From assembly GCA_028724245.1 (NCBI GenBank), contig JAQYDI010000093.1, positions 1 through 50,003 on the forward strand: 50,003 nt of DNA, given 5' to 3'. Below the pieces are notes generated by a model, which did no database searches, was not told where the DNA came from, and worked only from the letters and a program-made list of their open reading frames with translations. This stretch comes from Lachnospiraceae bacterium. Lineage in GTDB: Bacteria; Bacillota; Clostridia; Lachnospirales; Lachnospiraceae. Made by a program: the position numbers and the translations under genes. This document shows, piece by piece, positions 8,587 to 16,834 of the stretch (positions are counted from its first letter, which is position 1; every line of letters starts with the position of its first letter).

Positions 8587-10146
8587 CTATTTCGCATAAT
8601 CGGTTACACGTGATTCTCTGATCACATTAACTTTAATCTGTCCCGGATATTCCAGTTCTGCCTCAATCTGCTTGGAAATATTTCTCGCAAGCAGAACCAT
8701 ATCGTCATCACTGATCTGTTCGGGTATAACCATAATCCGAATTTCGCGTCCTGCCTGAACGGCATAAGACTTGTCAACACCCTTATAGGAATTTGTAATA
8801 TCTTCTAACTGTTTTAATCTGTTGGTATATGTTTCCAATGTTTCTCTTCTTGCACCGGGTCTGGCAGCTGAAATAGTATCTGCTGCCTGAACAATACAGG
8901 CAATCAGAGAAGTAGGTTCGGCATCACCATGATGAGACTCTACTGCATTGATTACGATGGAGGATTCATGGTACTTCTTGCAAAGTTCCACACCCAGCTG
9001 AACATGAGAACCTTCCATCTCATGATCCACTGCTTTTCCGATATCATGAAGCAGACCGGCACGTTTGGCCATTCTGACGTCCACTCCGATTTCACCGGCA
9101 AGCAGCCCGGATAAATGAGCAACTTCCACTGAATGTCTCAGAGCATTCTGACCATAACTGGTTCTGAACTTCATCTTACCCAGCAGACGGATCAGTTCGG
9201 GATGGATGCCATGGATACCAACTTCAAGAGCAGCTGCTTCGCCCTCTTCACGAATGCTGGTCTCCACTTCTCTCTGAGCCTTTTCCACCATTTCTTCAAT
9301 TCTGGCCGGATGAATACGTCCATCCAGAATCAGTTTTTCCAGAGTAATTCTGGCAACTTCACGGCGAATCGGATCAAATGCAGACAGAACAACCGCTTCC
9401 GGAGTATCATCAATAATCAGATCCACGCCTGTCAGAGTCTCCAGAGTCCGGATATTACGGCCTTCACGGCCGATAATTCTGCCCTTCATCTCATCGTTGG
9501 GAAGCTGTACGACAGAAATCGTTGTCTCTGCCACGTGATCTGCAGCACACTTCTGGATTGCCGTAACGACATAATCCTTTGCCTTTTTGCCTGCCTCTTC
9601 ACGAGCCCTGCTTTCCAGCTCCTTGATCATTTTTGCAGTGTCATGTTTCACATCATTTTCAACAGTTTTTAAAAGATAGTCCTTAGCCTGTTCGGAGGTT
9701 AAACCTGAAATTCGCTCCAGTTCGGTCTGCTGTTTTGCCAGAATGGACTCCACTTCCTTATGTTTGCGTGAAAGTGATTCTTCTCTGGCTGCCATTGATG
9801 CTTCACGACGTTCCAGTGCATCGGCTTTTTTGTCGATGTTCTCTTCTTTGTTAAGTACACGTCTTTCATATCGCTGCAGTTCCGCACGACGTTCCTTCGT
9901 CTCACGCTCACACTCATTTCTGGATCTCAGAGTTTCCTCTTTTACTTCCAGAAGTGCTTCACGCTTTTTCGCTTCTGCTGCTTTCAATGCTTCATCTATA
10001 ATCTCTCTGGACTTTTCTTCAGCTGTTCCAATCTTACTTTCATACACCTTGATGCGGTATCTGGTAGCGAAAGTCCATGTGACAGGTATAGTGACGACAA
10101 GTGTGACAACAATGGCAATGATAACAGGTATCATCATTGCACCCAC
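8587..10146 (-). CDS. rny: Ribonuclease Y
   Basis: Membrane-anchored endoribonuclease that initiates mRNA decay in Firmicutes. The 519-residue protein shows an N-terminal membrane helix (residues about 4-23), a long charged coiled coil (about 30-200), a KH domain ([15 protein letters not shown], near 215), and an HD domain with LLHDIGK near 360. Start is GTG at 10146, with AAGGAGG seven bases upstream; the ATG three codons in is too far from that site. Monocistronic, ending in a clear terminator. Typical length. Confidence 0.97.
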   Translation of the reverse strand: MGAMMIPVIIAIVVTLVVTIPVTWTFATRYRIKVYESKIGTAEEKSREIIDEALKAAEAKKREALLEVKEETLRSRNECERETKERRAELQRYERRVLNKEENIDKKADALERREASMAAREESLSRKHKEVESILAKQQTELERISGLTSEQAKDYLLKTVENDVKHDTAKMIKELESRAREEAGKKAKDYVVTAIQKCAADHVAETTISVVQLPNDEMKGRIIGREGRNIRTLETLTGVDLIIDDTPEAVVLSAFDPIRREVARITLEKLILDGRIHPARIEEMVEKAQREVETSIREEGEAAALEVGIHGIHPELIRLLGKMKFRTSYGQNALRHSVEVAHLSGLLAGEIGVDVRMAKRAGLLHDIGKAVDHEMEGSHVQLGVELCKKYHESSIVINAVESHHGDAEPTSLIACIVQAADTISAARPGARRETLETYTNRLKQLEDITNSYKGVDKSYAVQAGREIRIMVIPEQISDDDMVLLARNISKQIEAELEYPGQIKVNVIRESRVTDYAK

Positions 10147-10272
10147 AGGAGCACCTCCTTATTAGATTTTCATTGTACAATACAACTTCTAATTCTATAG
10201 GAATTCAATAAAGTTGTCAAGCAAAAGTCATCATACTGCCAGAAAACTTACAATTTTTATAAAATTATCATG

Positions 10273-10310
10273 AAAAAATCGGAAGATTCCTCTCTGTACC
10301 GCCGGTACTG
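10273..10310 (-). terminator. Probable terminator after recA
   Basis: On the minus strand a GTACC/GGTAC stem and a GGAA/TTCC stem are followed by a seven-base T run. The stems are short, so confidence is moderate. Confidence 0.45.
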
Positions 10311-10401
10311 CTCTCTGTCAACAATAATTATGATAAAGTTATCAATTGGATTTCACACCGTGAAGCAGACGGATTGCTCTGTATATCACGCTCCCGGTAT
10401 T

Positions 10402-11502
10402 CTACAGAATCGGACCTTCTTCCTCTTCCGGTACGGAAAAATCCACATCCTGCAGTTCCGTCTGTTCTCCTTCTGCCATCTTCGCTCCGGATGTTTCTTC
10501 CGTATCTTTATCAAAACCGTACGCAACACGGACAGCATGACTGATTTCTTCCATAATATCCGGATTCATACGCAGGAAGTTCTTGGCATTCTCACGCCCC
10601 TGACCGATCTTTTCTTTCTTATAGGCATACCATGCACCACTTTTATCCACAATGCCCTCTTTGGCAGCAAGATCCAGAATATCTCCCTCTCTTGAAATAC
10701 CCGTTCCGAACATGATATCAAACTCCGCTTCCTTAAAAGGAGGAGCAATCTTATTCTTCACTACTTTGATGCGGGTGCGGTTGCCGATAAACTCTCCATT
10801 CTGCTTCAGAGTCTCTATCCTTCTTACGTCAAGACGGATCGTCGAATAGAACTTCAGGGCACGACCGCCTGTAGTCGTCTCCGGATTGCCGAACATCACT
10901 CCCACTTTTTCACGAAGCTGATTGATAAAAATAACCGTACAGTTATACTTGCTGGTAATCGCCGTCAGTTTACGCAGCGCCTGCGACATCAGACGTGCCT
11001 GCAGTCCCACATGAGAATCTCCCATATCACCGTCAATTTCTGCCTTCGGTACCAGAGCAGCAACCGAGTCAATGATAATAATATCCACTGCCCCGGAACG
11101 TACCATGGTTTCTGCAATCTCCAGAGCCTGTTCTCCATTGTCCGGCTGAGAAATATAGAGATTGTCAATATCTACTCCGATCCTGCTGGCATAAACAGGA
11201 TCCAGCGCATGCTCCGCATCGATAAACCCTGCAATCCCGTCACGCTTCTGTACTTCCGCAGCCATATGGAGTGCTACAGTGGTCTTACCGCTGGATTCAG
11301 GACCATATATCTCAATAATTCTTCCTTTGGGAACTCCGCCCAATCCCAGTGCAATATCAAGGCTGAGGCAGCCTGTCGGGGTCGTCTCCACATTCATGCG
11401 GGCTGAAGAATCCCCAAGTTTCATGATAGAACCTTTTCCGTACTGCTTTTCTATCTGTGCAACAGCATTATCCAATGCTTTTAATTTATCTTCTTTTGAC
11501 AT
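10402..11502 (-). CDS. recA: Recombinase RecA
   Basis: DNA strand-exchange protein and LexA co-protease activator. All hallmarks are present over 366 residues: N-terminal oligomerisation helix, Walker [10 protein letters not shown] (near residue 67), Walker [19 protein letters not shown], the L2 loop region around [21 protein letters not shown], and an acidic C-terminal tail. RBS AGGAGG sits seven bases before the ATG. Regulated by a strong promoter with a LexA box at the start site. No recX follows it here. Confidence 0.99.
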   Translation of the reverse strand: MSKEDKLKALDNAVAQIEKQYGKGSIMKLGDSSARMNVETTPTGCLSLDIALGLGGVPKGRIIEIYGPESSGKTTVALHMAAEVQKRDGIAGFIDAEHALDPVYASRIGVDIDNLYISQPDNGEQALEIAETMVRSGAVDIIIIDSVAALVPKAEIDGDMGDSHVGLQARLMSQALRKLTAITSKYNCTVIFINQLREKVGVMFGNPETTTGGRALKFYSTIRLDVRRIETLKQNGEFIGNRTRIKVVKNKIAPPFKEAEFDIMFGTGISREGDILDLAAKEGIVDKSGAWYAYKKEKIGQGRENAKNFLRMNPDIMEEISHAVRVAYGFDKDTEETSGAKMAEGEQTELQDVDFSVPEEEEGPIL

Positions 11503-11520
11503 ATTCGACCTCCTGTTCGA

Positions 11521-11532
11521 GAACTCATGTTC
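11521..11532 (-). promoter_or_regulatory. LexA (SOS) box of recA
   Basis: GAACTCATGTTC matches the Clostridia/Bacillus LexA box form GAAC-N4-GTTC. It begins eight bases downstream of the -10 box, so bound LexA would cover the transcription start. Confidence 0.8.
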
Positions 11533-11540
11533 GTATCTAT

Positions 11541-11569
11541 ATCATATTATACTTCTGTACAAATGTCAA
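11541..11569 (-). promoter_or_regulatory. recA promoter
   Basis: Minus-strand TTGACA and TATGAT with a 17-bp spacer, immediately upstream of the LexA box. Confidence 0.8.
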
Positions 11570-11784
11570 TAGCGAATTTAATGATTTAAAAAAGAATTCA
11601 GGTGTTCTGTAGAATTGTTTTGCACACTTATAGTAACACATGTAAATCGATTTGTCCAGCGTCAGCACTGCATTTCTTCTGCTTGACGCAGAAAAAATGT
11701 TACTGTTCAGATCTTCTTTTTGCCGGGATATCACAGTCATTCTGCCACACACATTACACTTCCCCGGCCGAAGTCTGAACAGTA
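11570..11784. other. Structured non-coding gap upstream of recA
   Basis: No gene is seen between the recA promoter and the terminator of the neighbouring lactonase-fold gene. The gap holds a GCGTCA/TGACGC hairpin near 11660-11690 and a long-range 10-bp inverted repeat ACTGTTCAGA (11702-11711) / TCTGAACAGT (11774-11783) enclosing short CCGGG-rich arms. Confidence 0.35.
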
Positions 11785-11820
11785 ATAAAAAAACAGCACC
11801 CGGATTTCAGCCGCATGCTG
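11785..11820 (-). terminator. Intrinsic terminator after the lactonase-fold gene
   Basis: Minus-strand CAGCA...CGG / CCG...TGCTG stem followed by seven T, about 30 bp past the stop codon. Confidence 0.7.
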
Positions 11821-11848
11821 CCTTTATTTGATAGATATTTACAGCAGA

Positions 11849-12904
11849 TCAGCCCGGAATTCTGTGCATAATGCACTTGTTGGGCTCATCAACCTTCACA
11901 GGCCTGCCGCTCATGATCAGCAGACCTTTTTCGTAATCAATTGTGAAAAAGGTAAGTGTACCGGAACTGTTGTTGACCGAGCAGATATGACGGTCATCCG
12001 GGAATACACAGATACCTTTGGGAAACTCACCGCTGATGGGAGAAGTACAACGTTTCGTCAGAAGGCCTGTCTTACTGTCACGGTCAAAAAGACAGATGCT
12101 GTTGTCCCCCTCATTGCTTACAAATACATGAGATTCATCTGATGAAAACATGAAAGAACATGCAGAACTGATTGAGGTATCTTTTTTGTCACAGGTAGGT
12201 ACTTTCTGCAGCAGTTCAAATACCGGTCTTCTGCCGCTGCCGTCATATGTATATACCGCAATATAATTCAGACCTTCGCTGACTACATACATATATTTCC
12301 CGTCGCTGCTGAAAGCGATCCGCTTGGGGCTGCAGGTCAGTTCACAGCGAAGAATATCGCACTGGGTCAGACTTCCCGTGTCGTGGTTGAAATCATATAT
12401 CTTAATATGATCGGTTCCTCCGTCTGCCGCCAGAACAAACCTGCCGTCCGGAGACATCTTAACACAGTTGACACGCGGTCTGTTGGTTTTTCTCCATGCT
12501 GTGCCAAGCCCTTTGTGGAAAATGCCGGCTGTGATTTCACCGACACTGCCGTCTTCCAGCAGACGCAGTGCTGTCAGTTTGCCGTCATGATAACCACCTA
12601 CAAAAATATAACGATCTTCCGGATCGATCTCAATGAAGCAGCCTCTCATGCCTTTGATGGTCGCTTTGTTTTTCTGTTTCAGCATCCCATCGGGAAGGAT
12701 ATCATATGATACCAGTCCTTCATCAATAATCGAATACAGATACTTGCCGCTGTGGGAAATTGCCATAAAAGAAGAATTATTGCATTCAATCTCTCCTTTG
12801 CGGCTCAAAGTACCTGATTCCAGATCTACATCAAAGATTGTGATACCCTTACTTTTACCAATATAGGTATATGAACCTACGTAAGCAACATATTTATCGC
12901 TCAT
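11849..12904 (-). CDS. Lactonase-fold seven-bladed beta-propeller protein (6-phosphogluconolactonase family)
   Basis: About 351 residues organised as repeating beta-propeller blades (YVAYVGSYTY, MAISHSGKYLYSI, KMSPDGRFVLAADGG, AFSSDGKYMYVVSE, MFSSDESHVFVSNEGDN, CVFPDDRHICSVNN). This is the pattern of the lactonase family that includes YbhE/Pgl, which hydrolyses 6-phosphogluconolactone; many members have unproven substrates. The ATG at 12904 is preferred over an in-frame TTG at 12916 because GGAGG lies five bases before it. No signal peptide, so cytoplasmic. Single-gene unit with its own promoter and terminator. Confidence 0.8.
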   Translation of the reverse strand: MSDKYVAYVGSYTYIGKSKGITIFDVDLESGTLSRKGEIECNNSSFMAISHSGKYLYSIIDEGLVSYDILPDGMLKQKNKATIKGMRGCFIEIDPEDRYIFVGGYHDGKLTALRLLEDGSVGEITAGIFHKGLGTAWRKTNRPRVNCVKMSPDGRFVLAADGGTDHIKIYDFNHDTGSLTQCDILRCELTCSPKRIAFSSDGKYMYVVSEGLNYIAVYTYDGSGRRPVFELLQKVPTCDKKDTSISSACSFMFSSDESHVFVSNEGDNSICLFDRDSKTGLLTKRCTSPISGEFPKGICVFPDDRHICSVNNSSGTLTFFTIDYEKGLLIMSGRPVKVDEPNKCIMHRIPG

Positions 12905-12970
12905 ATCATCCTCCAAGTTAGTCCGTATTGCGTGTGTTCGATCATGTAATCCGTTTTCACACTTTTTCTT

Positions 12971-12999
12971 AGTATATCATAAAACCCCTGCTTTGTTAA
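12971..12999 (-). promoter_or_regulatory. Probable promoter of the lactonase-fold gene
   Basis: Minus-strand TTAACA and TATACT with a 17-bp spacer, about 70 bp before the start codon. Confidence 0.55.
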
Positions 13000-13071
13000 G
13001 TTCCAATCCGTCAAAAAAGCACAAAGTGCAGATTGCACAGAATTTCACATTTTCCGTTCCGCCCATCACGT

Positions 13072-13105
13072 AAAAAATCCCCGAAAGCCATTTTCCTGCT
13101 TTCGG
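13072..13105 (-). terminator. Intrinsic terminator after asd
   Basis: Minus-strand CCGAAAGC/GCTTTCGG stem with a nine-base loop, followed by GGATTTTTT, 30 bp after the asd stop. Confidence 0.85.
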
Positions 13106-13134
13106 AGATTCATAATATTGCTGTAAACAGTACC

Positions 13135-14220
13135 TTATTTCTTTGTAATATACTTCTGAGCTGTCAGCAGTTCAGCAATCAGCACCGCACCGCCTGCAGC
13201 ACCTCTCAGCGTATTGTGTGAAAGACCTACAAACTTGTAATCGAATAAAGTATCTTCTCTCAGACGGCCCAGACAGATACCCATACCATTCTCATACATT
13301 CTGTCAAGAGCAGCCTGAGGACGATTTTCTTCTTCAAAATATCTGATAAACTGCTTCGGTGCACTGGGAAGCTCCAGTTCCTGAGGAAGTCCTCTGAATT
13401 CATTCCAGCACTGAATCATCTCTTCTTTTGAAGGCTTATTCTCAAAATTAACGAAAACAGCTGCTGTATGTCCGTTTGTTACGGGAACGCGGATGCACTG
13501 GCAGGTGATCAGCGGAGATTCTGCCTTGACAATCACACCGTTTTCAATGTGACCCCAGATTCTCAGAGGTTCCTGTTCGCTCTTTTCTTCCTCACCGCCG
13601 ATGAAAGGAATGATATTATCTACCATCTCCGGCCATTCCTTAAAGGTTTTTCCTGCACCGGAAATTGCCTGATATGTGGTAGCAACCACATTTTTAATAC
13701 CGAACTGTCTCAGTGCATGCAGAGCAGGTGTGTAGCTCTGAATGGAGCAGTTGGGTTTTACAACAACAAAACCTCTTGTGGTTCCCAGACGTTTCTTCTG
13801 GAACGGAATCACTTCAAGATGCTCCGGATTCAGTTCCGGTACAACCATGGGAACATCAGGCGTCCATCTGTGCGCGCTGTTGTTGGAAACAACCGGGGTT
13901 TCTGTTCTGGCATATGCCTCTTCAATTGCTTTGATCTCATCTTTCGACATATCAACAGCACTGAATACAAAATCCACATTGGCTGAAACGGCTTCCACAT
14001 CATTTACATTCTTAACGATCATCTTCTTTACAGCTTCCGGCATGGGTGTATCCATCTTCCAGCGTCCGTTCACTGCTTCTTCATATGTTTTTCCTGCTGA
14101 ACGGGGACTTGCCGCCAGTTCTGCAACCTCAAACCAGGGGTGGTTTTCCATCAGGCTGATAAATCTCTGTCCAACCATACCTGTTGCACCAAGGATACCT
14201 ACTTTTAATTTATTGTCCAT
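13135..14220 (-). CDS. asd: Aspartate-semialdehyde dehydrogenase
   Basis: Reduces aspartyl phosphate to aspartate semialdehyde, the branch point to lysine/DAP, threonine and methionine. Seen: NADP-binding GILGATGMVGQRF at the N-terminus, catalytic cysteine in KPNCSIQ (near residue 150), ISGAGKTF, and the SHNTLRGAAGG C-terminal motif. The spacing and the RGFVVVKPNCS context resemble the archaeal/fungal-type subgroup rather than the E. coli type. I start at ATG 14220, with AGGGAG eight bases upstream; an earlier in-frame codon would add a 14-residue unrelated leader. Works in the same pathway as lysA in this window. Confidence 0.95.
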   Translation of the reverse strand: MDNKLKVGILGATGMVGQRFISLMENHPWFEVAELAASPRSAGKTYEEAVNGRWKMDTPMPEAVKKMIVKNVNDVEAVSANVDFVFSAVDMSKDEIKAIEEAYARTETPVVSNNSAHRWTPDVPMVVPELNPEHLEVIPFQKKRLGTTRGFVVVKPNCSIQSYTPALHALRQFGIKNVVATTYQAISGAGKTFKEWPEMVDNIIPFIGGEEEKSEQEPLRIWGHIENGVIVKAESPLITCQCIRVPVTNGHTAAVFVNFENKPSKEEMIQCWNEFRGLPQELELPSAPKQFIRYFEEENRPQAALDRMYENGMGICLGRLREDTLFDYKFVGLSHNTLRGAAGGAVLIAELLTAQKYITKK

Positions 14221-14324
14221 CTTATACTCCCTACTTTCACTCTTTCTTTTCTGTCGTATCATCAGCTATACGTACAGTGCGGACATCTGTCTTCTCTGCG
14301 AGGACATCTGTGAGCGTCTCTCAT

Positions 14325-14353
14325 ATATTATTATATTTTATCCCAAAATGCAA
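14325..14353 (-). promoter_or_regulatory. Probable asd promoter
   Basis: Minus-strand TTGCAT and TAATAT with a 17-bp spacer. The roughly 100-nt leader that follows contains two GGACATCTGT direct repeats (plus strand) 21 bp apart. Confidence 0.5.
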
Positions 14354-14402
14354 CTGTTTCTTTCAAAAAACATGGAAATCACCAAGTTCTGTCAAGAAAC
14401 TG

Positions 14403-14431
14403 TTGCGGGCTCGGAAAAATAATACTATAAT
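14403..14431 (+). promoter_or_regulatory. Probable rsmD-coaD promoter
   Basis: TTGCGG and TATAAT with a 17-bp spacer, 35 bp before rsmD. It diverges from the asd promoter. Confidence 0.6.
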
Positions 14432-14465
14432 GATTCAAAACATGAATCATTTGTGAGGTATTTAT

Positions 14466-15032
14466 ATGCGAGTTATAGCCGGCAGTGCAAGAAGCATTCC
14501 GTTGAAGACACCGGAAGGGCTTGATACACGTCCCACACAGGACAGAATCAAGGAGACGCTTTTCAATATTCTGCAGAGTGATATTCCCGGCTGCCGTTTT
14601 CTGGATCTGTTTGCCGGCAGCGGTGCCATTGGCATTGAAGCTGCAAGCCGGGGAGCAGCACAGGTTGTTTTTATGGAAAACAATCCGAAAGCAGCAGATA
14701 TCATCCGCTTAAATCTGAAAAATACACACCTGGAAGAAAAATCCGTTTTATATCAGGGTGATCTGCTGGGGATCCTGCCCGGGCTTGCTTCCCGTGAAAA
14801 GGTATTTGATGTCATATTCATGGATCCTCCCTATAATCATGAATATGAAAAGCAGGTGCTTTCCATACTGCAGAACAGCAGTCTGGCCGATGAATACACA
14901 CTGATCATCGTAGAGGCTTCTCTGAATACGGAACCGGACTATCTTGCCGATCTGGGATACGAAGTAGTCCGCGAGAAAAAATATAAAACAAACAAACACA
15001 TTTTTATTAAAAAACAGACAAAGGAATCATAA
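14466..15032 (+). CDS. rsmD: 16S rRNA (guanine-966-N2) methyltransferase RsmD
   Basis: SAM-dependent methylation of G966 in 16S rRNA. The 188-residue protein has the family start MRVIAGSARSIPLKTP, the RPTQDRIKETLFNIL segment, SAM motif I LDLFAGSGAIGIEAASRG (near 45) and the catalytic FMDPPYN motif (near 120). The weak ribosome site GAGGT is acceptable for this start. Three bases separate its stop from coaD, so the two are co-transcribed, as in many bacteria. Confidence 0.95.
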   Translation: MRVIAGSARSIPLKTPEGLDTRPTQDRIKETLFNILQSDIPGCRFLDLFAGSGAIGIEAASRGAAQVVFMENNPKAADIIRLNLKNTHLEEKSVLYQGDLLGILPGLASREKVFDVIFMDPPYNHEYEKQVLSILQNSSLADEYTLIIVEASLNTEPDYLADLGYEVVREKKYKTNKHIFIKKQTKES

Positions 15033-15035
15033 TTT

Positions 15036-15572
15036 ATGAAAACAGCAATTTACCCGGGAAGTTTTGACCCGATTACCAACGGACATCTTGATCTGATCGA
15101 ACGTGCTTCCCGGATATTCGACCATCTGATCATCACAATCCTGCATAATCACAGAAAAAAGCCCTTGTTTTCTCTGGAAGAACGGATTAAAATGATAGAA
15201 AAGGCAGTCAGCCATCTGGATAATGTAGAGGTCCAGTCCTATTCAGGACTTCTTGTTGACTGTGCCAAAGAAAACAACTGTCATATTATCGTCCGCGGGC
15301 TTCGCGCCGTTACCGATTTTGAATATGAAATTCAGATGTCCCAGACCAACCGCCTTCTGGCACCGGATCTGGATACAGTTTTCGTTACTACTGACATGAA
15401 ATACGGTTACCTCAGTTCCAGTACGGTTCGTGAAGTTGCCTATTTCCACGGGGATCTGAGCCCGTTTGTACCTGCTTTCGTTGCCGAAGAGCTGGAGAAA
15501 AAATATTCTGCCGTAACACCTCCCGGTTCCCCGCAGAATCTCCGCAGCAGCTGTCTGCAGGCAGATAAATAA
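15036..15572 (+). CDS. coaD: Phosphopantetheine adenylyltransferase
   Basis: Transfers AMP from ATP to 4'-phosphopantetheine, the penultimate step of coenzyme A synthesis. Nucleotidyltransferase fold with YPGSFDPITNGHLDLIERA at the N-terminus, IIVRGLRAVTDFEYEIQM in the middle, and the SSSTVRE phosphate-binding motif. At 178 residues it is slightly longer than usual because of a short serine- and proline-containing tail. Lies three bases after rsmD. Confidence 0.97.
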   Translation: MKTAIYPGSFDPITNGHLDLIERASRIFDHLIITILHNHRKKPLFSLEERIKMIEKAVSHLDNVEVQSYSGLLVDCAKENNCHIIVRGLRAVTDFEYEIQMSQTNRLLAPDLDTVFVTTDMKYGYLSSSTVREVAYFHGDLSPFVPAFVAEELEKKYSAVTPPGSPQNLRSSCLQADK

Positions 15573-15585
15573 CTGGAGGATTATT

Positions 15586-16233
15586 ATGAATCGAATTGAA
15601 CAGCTCATCAGCGATATGGAACAATATATTGACAGCTGCAAAACACAGGCATTTTCCGGCAACCGCAAAATTGTAGTTGAGCGGAATACCATTGATGATT
15701 TTCTGACTGAACTGCGCATGTGCATGCCCGAAGTCATTCAGCGCAGTGAAAAGATCGTAAATAATAAAGAGGCCATCATCAGCGACGCCAGAACGCAGGC
15801 TGAAAAGCTTCTGAGCGATGCTACTGAAAAAACCACGGAACTGGTTGATGAACACGAAATCGTTCAGCAGGCTATCAGCCGCGGCAATGAAATTATCGAA
15901 CAGGCTCAGACTCAGGCGCAGGAGATTCTGGATCAGGCTATTATTGAAGCCAATTCCTTTAAGGAATCAGCCATCACCTACACCAGCGATGCCATGGGAA
16001 GCCTGCGTGCACTGTATGAGGACAATATTACCGCCACAAGAACACTTTTTGAAGACAATATGAACGCTGCTCAGAGTCTGTTTGAACAGCATCTTGCTGC
16101 CATGGATGAACGTTATCAGATTATCGCATCCAATCATGATGCCTTTCTTACATCCATAAACGGCGACAGCGCAGCACAGGTTCAGGAAGAAGTTTCCGAA
16201 ATTGATTCTAACGAAGACGATGAAGAAGCATAA
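15586..16233 (+). CDS. Coiled-coil protein of unknown function, coaD-linked
   Basis: A 215-residue highly charged protein, mostly helical coiled coil (residues about 60-150, rich in Ala/Gln/Glu heptads such as IIEQAQTQAQEILDQA), with an acidic C-terminal tail ending EDDEEA. No signal peptide or membrane segment. It resembles the stalk-type helices of V-ATPase subunit E and DivIVA-like scaffolds only in composition. RBS TGGAGG precedes the ATG. It is the third gene of the rsmD-coaD operon and ends at a strong terminator. A role in envelope or division scaffolding would be a guess. Confidence 0.8.
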   Translation: MNRIEQLISDMEQYIDSCKTQAFSGNRKIVVERNTIDDFLTELRMCMPEVIQRSEKIVNNKEAIISDARTQAEKLLSDATEKTTELVDEHEIVQQAISRGNEIIEQAQTQAQEILDQAIIEANSFKESAITYTSDAMGSLRALYEDNITATRTLFEDNMNAAQSLFEQHLAAMDERYQIIASNHDAFLTSINGDSAAQVQEEVSEIDSNEDDEEA

Positions 16234-16242
16234 AACATCCGT

Positions 16243-16272
16243 AAAGGGGACTGCAGTGCAGTCCCCTTTTTA
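16243..16272 (+). terminator. Strong intrinsic terminator of the rsmD-coaD operon
   Basis: AAAGGGGACTGCA pairs perfectly with TGCAGTCCCCTTT, followed by more T residues. Confidence 0.95.
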
Positions 16273-16296
16273 TTTACTCCAATTTTATGTTTTTTC

Positions 16297-16581
16297 TTAG
16301 TCCGGATCGTTTTTCATCAATTTTTCGTCAAAAACAGGCATATTCTTTTTTACAAAATTAATGATAATATCATAATTTTCAGGCCTGTGCGGAAAGTCGC
16401 AGCCCATACAGTTTTTAATGACTCTTCCATCCTTCGTCCGTATAAATTCCGGCTTTCCCGGACAATGTTCCACATAGTTCAGAGGGCAGTAACAGAACAG
16501 ACAGTTAAATTCCTCCAGTCCCGGATGACACGGATAATATTCGCAGTCCCTGTTTGCAAAAAAACGTGAATTATTTTTCAT
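16297..16581 (-). CDS. Small cysteine-rich putative metal-binding protein
   Basis: A 94-residue protein with nine cysteines arranged as CEYYPCH, NCLFCYCPL, HCPG and NCMGCDFPHRP. This matches the short cysteine-rich domain family (PF04071 type) found alone or fused to cobalamin-related proteins in Clostridia; it probably binds zinc or an iron-sulfur cluster. The ATG has AAAGGGG six bases upstream. Its upstream flank is where the insertion sequence pair begins, so the IS may have separated it from its original promoter region. Confidence 0.75.
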   Translation of the reverse strand: MKNNSRFFANRDCEYYPCHPGLEEFNCLFCYCPLNYVEHCPGKPEFIRTKDGRVIKNCMGCDFPHRPENYDIIINFVKKNMPVFDEKLMKNDPD

Positions 16582-16734
16582 GAAAATCCCCTTTCTTTTT
16601 ATTCGTATAGTCTCGGAAACTCAAAACCCTTGATTTTCCTGACTTTTTTCAAATCAAAATTTACAGTTTCACCTCTGCATTTCTGTAACAATCTGCCTTT
16701 AAAAAAAACACTTGACAAACTGCCTGAAATGTGC

Positions 16735-16773
16735 GGCCGCATTCAGTGCTCCAAAGCAGCACTGAATGCGGCC
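16735..16773 (+). promoter_or_regulatory. 16-bp perfect hairpin in the transposase leader
   Basis: GGCCGCATTCAGTGCT and its exact complement, separated by seven bases, 60 bp before the transposase start. It could hold back read-through or translation of the transposase. Copy B lacks it: a single GCGGCC remains where copy A has the whole hairpin. Confidence 0.6.
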
Positions 16774-16834
16774 CCTTTGTCATATAGAAACTCTTCAACA
16801 CTACATACCTACATACGACAAAGGAGACATATTT

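Noticed and set aside
11653-11820. CRISPR array or tRNA in the gene-free gap before recA
   Set aside because: No regularly spaced repeats and no cloverleaf; only stem-loops of differing sequence.
14221-14325. Lysine riboswitch in the asd leader
   Set aside because: The leader is only about 100 nt and shows two short direct repeats, not the five-helix lysine aptamer of about 170 nt.
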